Assembly: GCA_009885995.1 (NCBI GenBank)
Contig: VFJQ01000035.1
Coordinates: 1 to 64,000, forward strand
Origin: Verrucomicrobiota bacterium
Lineage (GTDB): Bacteria; Verrucomicrobiota; Verrucomicrobiia; Chthoniobacterales; Chthoniobacteraceae
Reading direction: 5' to 3'
DNA: 64,000 bases
Made by a program: the position numbers and the translations under genes. The notes beneath the pieces were generated by a model. It was not told where the DNA came from. It searched no databases and saw only the letters and a list, made by a program, of their open reading frames with translations. Within the stretch, counting starts at the first letter, position 1. Each line of letters opens with the position of its first letter. Positions 30,741 through 37,600 of this stretch are shown one piece after another.

Positions 30741-30947
30741 TCAAAGCAGTGAGCGGCTGCCAACGCCGACAGCCCCAGTGCCCGCGAACTGGACGATGAC
30801 GCGGGCGCGCTCGGAGCTGTCCTCGATGACGATGTCGCGTTGGGGTTCGCGCGTGCCGAGGGTGTCGGCGGCGAGCTGCTCGGCGGCGATGCGCTGCTCG
30901 GTCGCGCGGGCCTTTGCCGCGAGGCGCAGGATGGTCGCGACGTTCAT
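30741..30947 (-). CDS. Small island protein
   Basis: A 68-residue protein starting MNVATILRLAAKARATEQRI and ending in a beta-like tail (RARVIVQFAGTGAVGVG). Its ATG overlaps the upstream stop as ATGA (30944-30947). Too short for family assignment. The tight overlap supports that it is real. Confidence 0.55.
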   Translation of the reverse strand: MNVATILRLAAKARATEQRIAAEQLAADTLGTREPQRDIVIEDSSERARVIVQFAGTGAVGVGSRSLL

Positions 30948-31183
30948 GGTCTCGACGGCTTCGCGCAGGGCGTAGCGGGGAACTTCGAGGCGCTTGTCGG
31001 CAGGGGCATTGTCATCACGCCGCCGCTGGGCACGGTGGCGAAACGCTGCTGGCATTTGGTGACCAGCGGAGCTTCGCGCCATTGATCGCGCACGACGGGC
31101 GCGGGCTCGTCGCCTTCGTCGGGGTATTGGAAGTCCACCGTGGGGACGAGGGCCGCGGCCGTGTCGTCAAAGCCGATGTTCAC
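30944..31183 (-). CDS. Small island protein
   Basis: A 79-residue protein from GTG 31183 (MNIGFDDTAAALVPTVDFQY, then WREAPLVTKCQQRFATVPSG). GTG is used because it overlaps the stop of the upstream regulator gene (GTGA) and no ATG fits. Acidic at the front, Pro/Ala-rich at the end. Family unknown. Confidence 0.55.
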   Translation of the reverse strand: MNIGFDDTAAALVPTVDFQYPDEGDEPAPVVRDQWREAPLVTKCQQRFATVPSGGVMTMPLPTSASKFPATPCAKPSRP

Positions 31184-31491
31184 AGCGCACCGCCTTTCAG
31201 GCTGCGGATGGTCGCGACGACTTCGGCGCTCATGCCGAACTGGCTGCGGGCGACGCGCGGGGCGATGAGGCTCATCACGGCGCACAGGGTGAATCCGCGG
31301 GGCATCGAGCGTCCGGTTTCCCAATTCTCGATCGTGCGCGCCGAGCAGAGGAGTGTCTCGCCGGCGTCGGCGCGGGAGAGCCCGCAGCGATGCCGCCAGG
31401 CGATGATGAGTTTTGCGAATTGCGCGGTGCTCGCCGCGCGCGAGCCGGATTTGTCCGGCGTTGGCGTTGGTTTTGGTGTGATACGTTTCAC
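31180..31491 (-). CDS. Helix-turn-helix regulator of the capsid island
   Basis: A 103-residue protein. Residues FAKLIIAWRHRCGLSRADAG followed by ETLLCSARTIENWETGRSMP give an XRE/Cro-type helix-turn-helix. Phages and islands use such proteins to control lysogeny-like switches. It is the first gene after the integrase, 138 bp away, and its stop overlaps the next start. The intergenic stretch 31492-31629 is the likely promoter region. Confidence 0.75.
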   Translation of the reverse strand: MKRITPKPTPTPDKSGSRAASTAQFAKLIIAWRHRCGLSRADAGETLLCSARTIENWETGRSMPRGFTLCAVMSLIAPRVARSQFGMSAEVVATIRSLKGGAL

Positions 31492-31629
31492 CCCAATTGT
31501 TTGCCAGCCGGTCCTCGCGGAGAACCATCAGTTTGCCGCGCCAAAGTTGCCTGCTTTACGCAGTTTGCGGGATGCGTTGGCGCGAAAGGTGAGTCGTTAA
31601 GAATCAGAAACTAACATGATGAACACTTG

Positions 31630-32880
31630 CTAAGCCGCAGCCTCGTCGGCATCGGCTGACACCACCCGCAGAAGTGGAAAGATGCTGAACCATTCTTCGG
31701 CGGCCGTCGCCGTGACTAACTCGCGGTAGTGCAGGAAAAGCTTCTCGGGACTGTTGCCCATCTCCAACGCGACCTTCGCCGCGTCTTGGATCTGCGCGAG
31801 CCGATAACTCGCGAAGCTGTGACGCAGCGCGTTCTGCCGCCAGCCAAAGCCAGCTTTGTCGCCGAGGTAGTTCAATCTAACCGCGGTATTAGGCAGATGG
31901 CACACGAACCCGGTCTGCTCGCGATACGGCTCCAACCACGCCCGCAGATTCGGCAGCAGCGGCACGAGTCGCCGCGCCTTCGTCTTCGCCTTCCGCACCT
32001 TGATCTCGATGTAGCCCTGCTCCCACAGCACGTCCCCCCATTCCAGCCGTGCAATCTCCGCCGACCGAATGCCCGCGAACGCCCCGATGACGATGTGCGG
32101 CAGCAAGTTCTCCGGGCAGACTGCGATAATCTGCTTCAACTCGTCCGGCGTGAAGATCGCGGGCGCCGTGCCCGGCTCGTTGAACGTCATGGTTCGCTCC
32201 GCAGAGGTCTTTCGATCAGCCTGCAAATAGCCCTGATCGCGCGCCCACTTGAACAGCGTGACTAACGTGCGGCGCATATTGTTCTTCGTCACCACACCGA
32301 GCCGAGCCTGCTGTAATACACCATCGAGTTGCTACGTAGTCAGGTCCGCAATCAAGCACGGGCCGAGCTGCCGCTTGAGCGACTTGAAATAGCAGCGCAG
32401 CCCTTTGATGTAAGTATCCGATAACTGCGCGGCCTCCCTCGACGCGACGAAGAGATCAGCCGCCTCACCCAGCGTGATCGCCTTGATCCCCGAATGGCTG
32501 TCGGCATAAGCCCGCGCCGCATCCACGATCCCAAGCCCACGCAACACCCGCCGGGCCGCAGCCCATTCCTCGATCGCAGCCGTGATCGTCAGGCCAAATT
32601 CCGCCACGCGCGCCTCGCAGCCCCGAAGAATCTCAATCTCCCGGAAGCTGGCCTCGACCGGCGCCGCCCGCCCGTTCATCAGTTCGACCGTCTTCTGCTG
32701 GGCGTAGGTCTTCGCTGCCGCCAGCTCCGCAAAGACCTTCGTCGCCCGTGCCCCGAGGCTATACCAAGCGCACTGGTAGGATGTGTAGCCGTCAGCCTTC
32801 CGCCGGAGCGTGTAGATGCGGATTTCCGCCGCGTCCTTGCCGACGGAGATAACCGAGGGCCGCTTGGATTTCTTCTTCAT
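31630..32880 (-). pseudogene. Tyrosine recombinase (integrase) with one in-frame amber codon
   Basis: The gene would encode 416 residues from ATG 32880. The C-terminal catalytic domain is well kept: first Arg in FAGIRSAEIARLEW, the HxxR box in ALRHSFASYRL, the later His in LFLHYRELV, where the family has His/Trp and then Tyr. A single TAG at 32332-32334, after CLIADLTT, splits it into N-terminal (SAM-like, DNA-binding) and catalytic parts that stay in the same frame. Either the integrase is dead or the amber is read through. The N-terminus carries many Lys/Arg residues. It faces the S8 peptidase remnant and lies at the edge of the island. Confidence 0.8.
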
Positions 32881-33022
32881 GCCCGCCTCCGGTGTCAACG
32901 CGGTGCATGATAATTTGCATGATTTCTCCGGTGGTTGCGGGGTGGGTGATTTGTAATTACCCTGCTGCTGGCTGTTTAGCGAGGATTCCGAACCGGATGC
33001 AGCGCACGGTTCGGCGACGTTC

Positions 33023-33424
33023 TCATGCGCGTGCTGGAGTGGTGGCTGGCAAATGCATCTCGCGAAGAAAGCGTCGAAAGTGATCCTCGACTGTCGCGAA
33101 CGTAACGCCGCGCTCGATTGAAAGGCGAGACTCTACTGGTGGTCTGCGTCCAGGTGGATCGTAGATGAGGAGAACCGGTTCGTCGGCCTGGAGGCGACGA
33201 GTAACGGAAATGTCGTTGTGGGCGTTAACCTGAAATGAGTGGCTACCGTGCGTGAAGGTGTAAACGCTCATGCCGAGCGCCTCGACGCGGTAACCGAGGC
33301 GCTGGCCAAGCCGGTTCAGTTCGGTGTCGTCGATGCCATATAGAAGTTGAGGCGTCGGAGTGAATGCCGCACAGGCGGAGAAAAGCGTTGCGAGTAAGCT
33401 AACGCTGAAAGCTCTACTCTTCAC
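33023..33424 (-). CDS. Putative lipoprotein
   Basis: A 133-residue protein from GTG 33424. The start FSVSLLATLFSACAAF has a lipobox-like LFSAC, so it is probably an envelope lipoprotein. The rest (LNRLGQRLGYRVEALGMSVY, then FRRFLREMHLP) gives no family. The GTG overlaps the stop of the upstream S8-peptidase remnant (GTGA). It sits between the integrase and that remnant and may belong to the island or to older flanking DNA. Confidence 0.55.
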   Translation of the reverse strand: MKSRAFSVSLLATLFSACAAFTPTPQLLYGIDDTELNRLGQRLGYRVEALGMSVYTFTHGSHSFQVNAHNDISVTRRLQADEPVLLIYDPPGRRPPVESRLSIERGVTFATVEDHFRRFLREMHLPATTPARA

Positions 33425-33882
33425 AGGAGACGTGGCGAGTCGCCGGTGGCCGGCCATTCGCGGTTGAGGTATTCGGCAAAAATACGCTCCAGTTCCGACA
33501 GCGCACCGTCGGGGACAAACCACGTCTCCCGCATCACGATTTTTCCGTCTGCCAGTTCTTGCTCGCGCCGATTCAATAATTCCAAGCCGACGCCAGGATT
33601 CATGAGGCTTTTGAGATTCAGCTCCACACCTGGAGGACTTTCAAACTCGACGGTGATTCCGCGCGCACGAATTTCCTCTCGACCCTCCCAGTTCTGAAGT
33701 AGCTCCGCATAATCGTGCTTTAGCTCCTGCACGGTCTGCATGAGCGCAGCCCCGTGTTCACCGCGCGGCTTGGCGGGAATGTCCGAGTCGATCGGTGCGG
33801 TGCGTGGAGAGGCGTATGGCTTCCGCTCCACAAACCTGTCTGTGCGGAGATGCCTTTTCTCCGACTGGCCGTCGGGAGTCAT
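33421..33882 (-). pseudogene. N-terminal fragment of a defence-type S8 peptidase
   Basis: 153 residues. The arrangement KPRGEHGAALMQTVQELK, then REEIRARGITVEFESPPGVE and LNLKSLMNPGVGLELLNRRE, resembles the N-terminal region of large subtilisin-like (S8) proteins that pair with an AAA+ ATPase in phage-resistance clusters. The frame ends at 33421 before any Asp/His/Ser catalytic motif, so only the front of the protein is left. No partner ATPase is next to it. The identification is from memory of the family and should be tested. Confidence 0.45.
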
Positions 33883-33917
33883 TTCTTCCGATTGCTAACC
33901 GCTTTCCGTTTTGGTGA

Positions 33918-34106
33918 GGGCTTGGTCTCGCGCTGTTTGACTCGGTCAAGGTCGTCAACATCGACGCCAGGGCGCTGGCGATGCTGCTGCGGGGCAACTT
34001 CATCGCGCGGGTGCATGTGTCGGCGGGCGCCGCTGCGGACAGGCGCGCCTTTCGCTCCGGGCGCTTGCCTTTCCCATCGCACGCTCGTAACGTGCGGCAT
34101 GCCTGA
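33918..34106 (+). pseudogene. Possible 3' end of a gene cut by the island
   Basis: Between a TGA at 33915 and a TGA at 34104-34106 the frame reads coding-like sequence without a start (FDSVKVVNIDARALAMLLRG, NFIARVHVSAGAAADRRAF). Its stop lies 8 bp inside the UBact gene, the kind of overlap expected inside an operon. It could be the tail of a proteasome-cluster gene (ARC ATPase, Dop or ligase) lost when accessory DNA arrived. No motif confirms this. Confidence 0.35.
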
Positions 34107-34275
34107 ACGGACGCAAAAACCGACGAGTCCCGCGCCGTGGGGACCGAAAGAAGGCGATGGCGGCGGGCCGAAATCGCCCGACGTATCCAAGCCCGACGTG
34201 AAGGATCTTCTCCAGCGGATGCGGAAGGTGGACCCGAATCAATCGCGGCGCTACCGCCAGCGGACAGGCCAGTGA
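34099..34275 (+). CDS. ubact: UBact, ubiquitin-like protein modifier
   Basis: A 58-residue Pup-like tag. It begins MPERTQKPTSPAPWGPKEGD, continues with a Gly-rich/acidic linker and a helix DVKDLLQRMRKVDPNQSRRY, and ends RQRTGQ. This fits the UBact family described in several Gram-negative phyla, including Verrucomicrobia, which marks proteins for the proteasome. The C-terminal Gln would need deamidation to Glu (by a Dop-like enzyme) before ligation to lysines. The stop overlaps the prcB ATG (TGATG). No ligase or deamidase gene is in the window. Confidence 0.88.
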   Translation: MPERTQKPTSPAPWGPKEGDGGGPKSPDVSKPDVKDLLQRMRKVDPNQSRRYRQRTGQ

Positions 34276-35063
34276 TGCAGCCCGCACTTCCCCCAGCGGC
34301 GGGCGCGGAAGATTTTGCCGCGGTGCTGCGGCGTGGTGGATTGCTGGCGAATGTGCCCGCGGTCAATGCGCATGGCTCGATCACGCCGACCGATGCGACG
34401 ACGATCCTCGCCTTCAAATATGCCGACGGCGTGCTCGTGGCCGGCGATCGGCGCGCGACGGCGGCGAATCAGATCGTCTATGATCGCGCGGACAAGGTGC
34501 TGGAGATTGACCGCCACTCGCTCATGGCCATCGCGGGCGTGCCGGCGACGGCTTGGGAAATGGCGCGCGTGCTCGAGCATTCGTTTCAGTTTTACCGCCG
34601 CACGCAGCTCCAGGAGATGAGCCTCGACGGCAAAGTGCGCGCTCTCTCGAAGCTGCTGCGCGACAATCTCGGCTTCGTGCTGCAAGGCGTCGGCGTGGTC
34701 GTGCCGATCTTTGCGACCTACGACAGCGAGGCGGAAACGGCGCGGCTTTATTTCTACGATGCGATGGGCGCGCAGTTCGAGGCGACCGACTTCGCCGCGA
34801 CCGGCTCGGGCTCGGGGGCGGTGCGCGCGGTGTTGCATTTCGAGAACTCGTGGGGAGGAAAACCGCTGCGCAAACTCAAGGCTGACGAGGCGATCCTGCT
34901 CGCGCTGCGTGCGCTCGAGACGGCCGCATCGAGCGACAGCGCGACCGGCGGTGTGGACCGGCGGGCGGACATTTTTCCCATCGTGAAGACGATCACGAGC
35001 GCGGGCATCGAGACGCTGCCGGAGAAGCGGATGGCGCGGCTCTTCAAAGGGAAGCTGGTATGA
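34275..35063 (+). CDS. prcB: Proteasome subunit beta
   Basis: A 262-residue catalytic subunit of the 20S core. The propeptide of about 41 residues ends HGSITPTDA, and processing would expose Thr42 (TTILAFKYADGVLVAGDRRA), the N-terminal nucleophile; the Asp and Arg of AGDRRAT and a Lys in DRADKV complete the usual set. The barrel assembles with alpha subunits and degrades tagged proteins in the cytoplasm. Start ATG 34275 overlaps the UBact stop; the end overlaps prcA by ATGA. Confidence 0.92.
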   Translation: MQPALPPAAGAEDFAAVLRRGGLLANVPAVNAHGSITPTDATTILAFKYADGVLVAGDRRATAANQIVYDRADKVLEIDRHSLMAIAGVPATAWEMARVLEHSFQFYRRTQLQEMSLDGKVRALSKLLRDNLGFVLQGVGVVVPIFATYDSEAETARLYFYDAMGAQFEATDFAATGSGSGAVRAVLHFENSWGGKPLRKLKADEAILLALRALETAASSDSATGGVDRRADIFPIVKTITSAGIETLPEKRMARLFKGKLV

Positions 35064-35845
35064 TCGAGGAGCCTTACCGCTGGGTCGAAGCGATCGCGAA
35101 CCGGCGCGAATACATCGAGCATCAGCTCGCAGTGGGCAGCCCGATCGTGGCGCTGAGCTACGCCGATGGCGTCGTGCTTTTCACCATGAGCCGCGAGCGG
35201 CAGAAGGTGTTCGAGATTTACGATCGCATCGCGATGGGCGGGATTGGGCATCCGGGCGACATTGAGCGGCTGCGGCTCGCGGCGATCGAGCTGTGCAGCA
35301 CGGAAGGTTTCGCGCGCTCGGCGCACGATGTCTCGCTGCGGCGCCTGGCGAACTACTCGCTCAGCCCGGCGCTGAAGGCGGCCTTCGAGCAGGTGTATGG
35401 CGCGCCGTATCTCGCGCGGCTGCTCTTTGCCGAACTCGGGCGCGGTGATGCGCCGAATCTTTTCCTGCGGCTCGATTACGACGGCTCGATCCAAACGAAC
35501 GGCGGCAACTTCGGACGGACGTTTGAAGAGTGGGGCGTCGTCGCCGGGACGAAGGCCGCCGCGGAGCGGATGGAGCGGCTGCTGCGGGAAGAGGAGGTGA
35601 CGAAGGCTCCGCTGTCGCACGCCGTGAAGACCGCCGCGCTCGCGTGGAGCGCCGGGCATCTGCCGCTGGCGGAGGATCCGGAAGCGAAGCCGCCCGGCCG
35701 CGAGGAGCTGAAGAAACATCTCGATGCTCAGCTCGCGCAGGCTGCGATCGAGTGCGCGGTGCTCGAGCGCAGCTCCACGTTGCCGATCACCTGGCGGCCT
35801 GTGCCCGAGGCGGAGTCGCGCGCGCTTCTGGACGGGCAGCCATGA
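35060..35845 (+). CDS. prcA: Proteasome subunit alpha
   Basis: A 261-residue ring subunit. It begins with IEEPYRWVEAIANRREYIEH and keeps the alpha-type fold (GSPIVALSYADGVVLFTMS, KVFEIYDRIAMGGIGHPGDI, LRLDYDGSIQTNGGNFGRTF). It has no catalytic Thr, as expected. Alpha rings gate entry to the chamber and bind the ARC/Mpa ATPase; the C-terminus ends in a charged tail. Four-base overlaps with prcB and the amidase gene place all of these in one transcript. Confidence 0.9.
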   Translation: MIEEPYRWVEAIANRREYIEHQLAVGSPIVALSYADGVVLFTMSRERQKVFEIYDRIAMGGIGHPGDIERLRLAAIELCSTEGFARSAHDVSLRRLANYSLSPALKAAFEQVYGAPYLARLLFAELGRGDAPNLFLRLDYDGSIQTNGGNFGRTFEEWGVVAGTKAAAERMERLLREEEVTKAPLSHAVKTAALAWSAGHLPLAEDPEAKPPGREELKKHLDAQLAQAAIECAVLERSSTLPITWRPVPEAESRALLDGQP

Positions 35846-36795
35846 AGGAAAAGCGCCCGCCTTCGCTGGCACCGATGGAGGGTGCTCAAGCACTGCTGCC
35901 GCTCGACGCCGCGCCTCGTGCGAGGGCAAAGACAGTCGTGTCGGCTCCCACGTCGAGCGACTTGCCGGCCCCGCGGCCTCCCGTGACGCGAGTTGGCGCG
36001 TGGAAGAAGCTGTGCGAAGGTTTGCACATGGAAGTTGTCACACCAACCGTGGGTCTCCTGACCCTAGCGGGGTGTCTTACCTTCCTCGTCGCACCCGAGG
36101 AGGCTCCGAGGGATATCCATGTGGCGGCAGCGCTGAGCCCGAGCACGCTCCCGGTTGTCGTCGTCGATGCGGGTCATGGAGGCCGCGATGAAGGGGCGCG
36201 GTGCAACGGCTTGGTGGAGAAAAACGTCTCGCTCGACCTCGCCGTCCGCGTCGAGCAGCGGCTTCAGGTGCTTGGCTTCAAGACGGTGATGACGCGGCGT
36301 GCCGATGCTTACGTCTCGCTGCCCGAGCGCGCGGAGCTGGCGAACCAGGTCGAGCATTCGCTCTTCGTGAGCCTGCACTGCAACAAGTCGCCGAGCAGCA
36401 GCGCCACTGGCGTCGAGACGTTTTTTGCCACCGAGAAAGTGGTGCCGGAGCCGGAGTGGACGTTCGTCGGATTCTTTGCGAAGCCGGAGCCGATGGCCCG
36501 CGCCGACCGCGGCGAAAATCTCGCCGGTTACGTGCAGGCCTCGCTGCTGAACCGGACCGAGGCCGGCAATCGCGGCATCAAGGCGCGGCCGCTCTACGTC
36601 GTGCGGCACACGCGCGCGCCGGCGGTGCTGGTCGAGGCGGGCTTCCTGAGCAACCCCTTCGAGGCGCGTCTGCTCGGCACGCCGGAATATCGCGAACTGA
36701 TCGCCAAGGCGGTCGCCGAGGGCGTCGCCGAATTTGCGCGCACGATGCCGCCGCCTCCGAAACCGGCGACGCAGCTCGCGAAGGCGACGCGTTGA
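35842..36795 (+). CDS. N-acetylmuramoyl-L-alanine amidase
   Basis: A 317-residue amidase_3-type Zn enzyme that cuts the amide bond between MurNAc and L-Ala in peptidoglycan. VVVDAGHGGRDEGARC gives the first zinc His, LVEKNVSLDLA the Glu ligand, VSLHCNKS the second His, and PAVLVEAGFLSNPFE the catalytic Glu. A membrane segment near residue 70 (VGLLTLAGCLTFLVA) follows a Pro/Ala-rich cytosolic start, so it is anchored with its catalytic domain outside. Overlap with prcA (ATGA) is clear; no functional link to proteolysis is evident. Confidence 0.9.
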   Translation: MKEKRPPSLAPMEGAQALLPLDAAPRARAKTVVSAPTSSDLPAPRPPVTRVGAWKKLCEGLHMEVVTPTVGLLTLAGCLTFLVAPEEAPRDIHVAAALSPSTLPVVVVDAGHGGRDEGARCNGLVEKNVSLDLAVRVEQRLQVLGFKTVMTRRADAYVSLPERAELANQVEHSLFVSLHCNKSPSSSATGVETFFATEKVVPEPEWTFVGFFAKPEPMARADRGENLAGYVQASLLNRTEAGNRGIKARPLYVVRHTRAPAVLVEAGFLSNPFEARLLGTPEYRELIAKAVAEGVAEFARTMPPPPKPATQLAKATR

Positions 36796-36835
36796 ATTCA
36801 CGCGTGGCCCCGCGCGTCTGAACTCTGAATTTTCC

Positions 36836-37600
36836 ATGCACCTCCGACTTCTCTCTCTCGCCCTCGTTTTCGCTGCCGCTGCACATGCGGATGAATTGAC
36901 CAAAAGCGTGCAAGGCGCGCTGAAAGAACAGGGCTTCTTTTACGGCGAAGTCAGCGGCGCCAGCGGTCCCGAGACCGCGGCGGCGGTGAAGCGCTACCAG
37001 ATTCGCAACGGGCTCGAAGTGACCGGTTCGCTCACCAAGGAGACGCTGGAGTCGCTCGGGCTTGCTGGGGAAGCGCCCACGCCCGTCGCGCCACCGCCGG
37101 TGACTGCGAAGCCCGCCACGCCCGTCGAGCGCGCACCCGAGGCGCGGCCGCCGGCGAACCTTCGGAAGGACAACGCGGTGCAGGAGAAGGATCGCGATTT
37201 TCTCCGCCGTGAGACGCCTCCGCAGCCGAGGGACGATGAAGACCTGCGGCGTCCGCCTGCGCCGGCGGCGAGCGGGCCGTATGGCCGGATCTTTGCGGGG
37301 ACGCCGTATGCGAGCGCGCCGCTCCAGGTGCAGCAGGACACGATCAAGCGCGCCCAGCGGTTCCTGCGCGACCTGAGCTTTTTCCGCGAGGACAGCGACG
37401 GCGTCCCGGGGCCCGCGCTGGAGGAGGGAATCCTCGGCTACCAGCGTTTCATCGCGCTGCCGCTCACCGGGCAACTCGATCTCGAAACGCTCGCCGCGAT
37501 GCGCCTGCTGCCCGGCCGCGGCGGAGCGCCTGCGCAGTCGGCGAACCCGAAGGTGCGCACCGTGCCGGGCAAGCCGCTCAAGGGCGTCTGGATCAAGTAG
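36836..37600 (+). CDS. Peptidoglycan-binding domain protein
   Basis: A 254-residue exported protein. A signal peptide (LLSLALVFAAAAHA) precedes two PG_binding_1-like domains: residues about 24-75 (KEQGFFYGEVSGASGPETAA, YQIRNGLEVTGSL) and about 170-230 (AQRFLRDLSFFREDSDGVPG, YQRFIALPLTGQLD). A Pro-rich linker joins them. It follows the amidase gene by 40 bp and probably acts in the same envelope compartment. Its stop overlaps that of convergent topB by 8 bp. Confidence 0.8.
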   Translation: MHLRLLSLALVFAAAAHADELTKSVQGALKEQGFFYGEVSGASGPETAAAVKRYQIRNGLEVTGSLTKETLESLGLAGEAPTPVAPPPVTAKPATPVERAPEARPPANLRKDNAVQEKDRDFLRRETPPQPRDDEDLRRPPAPAASGPYGRIFAGTPYASAPLQVQQDTIKRAQRFLRDLSFFREDSDGVPGPALEEGILGYQRFIALPLTGQLDLETLAAMRLLPGRGGAPAQSANPKVRTVPGKPLKGVWIK

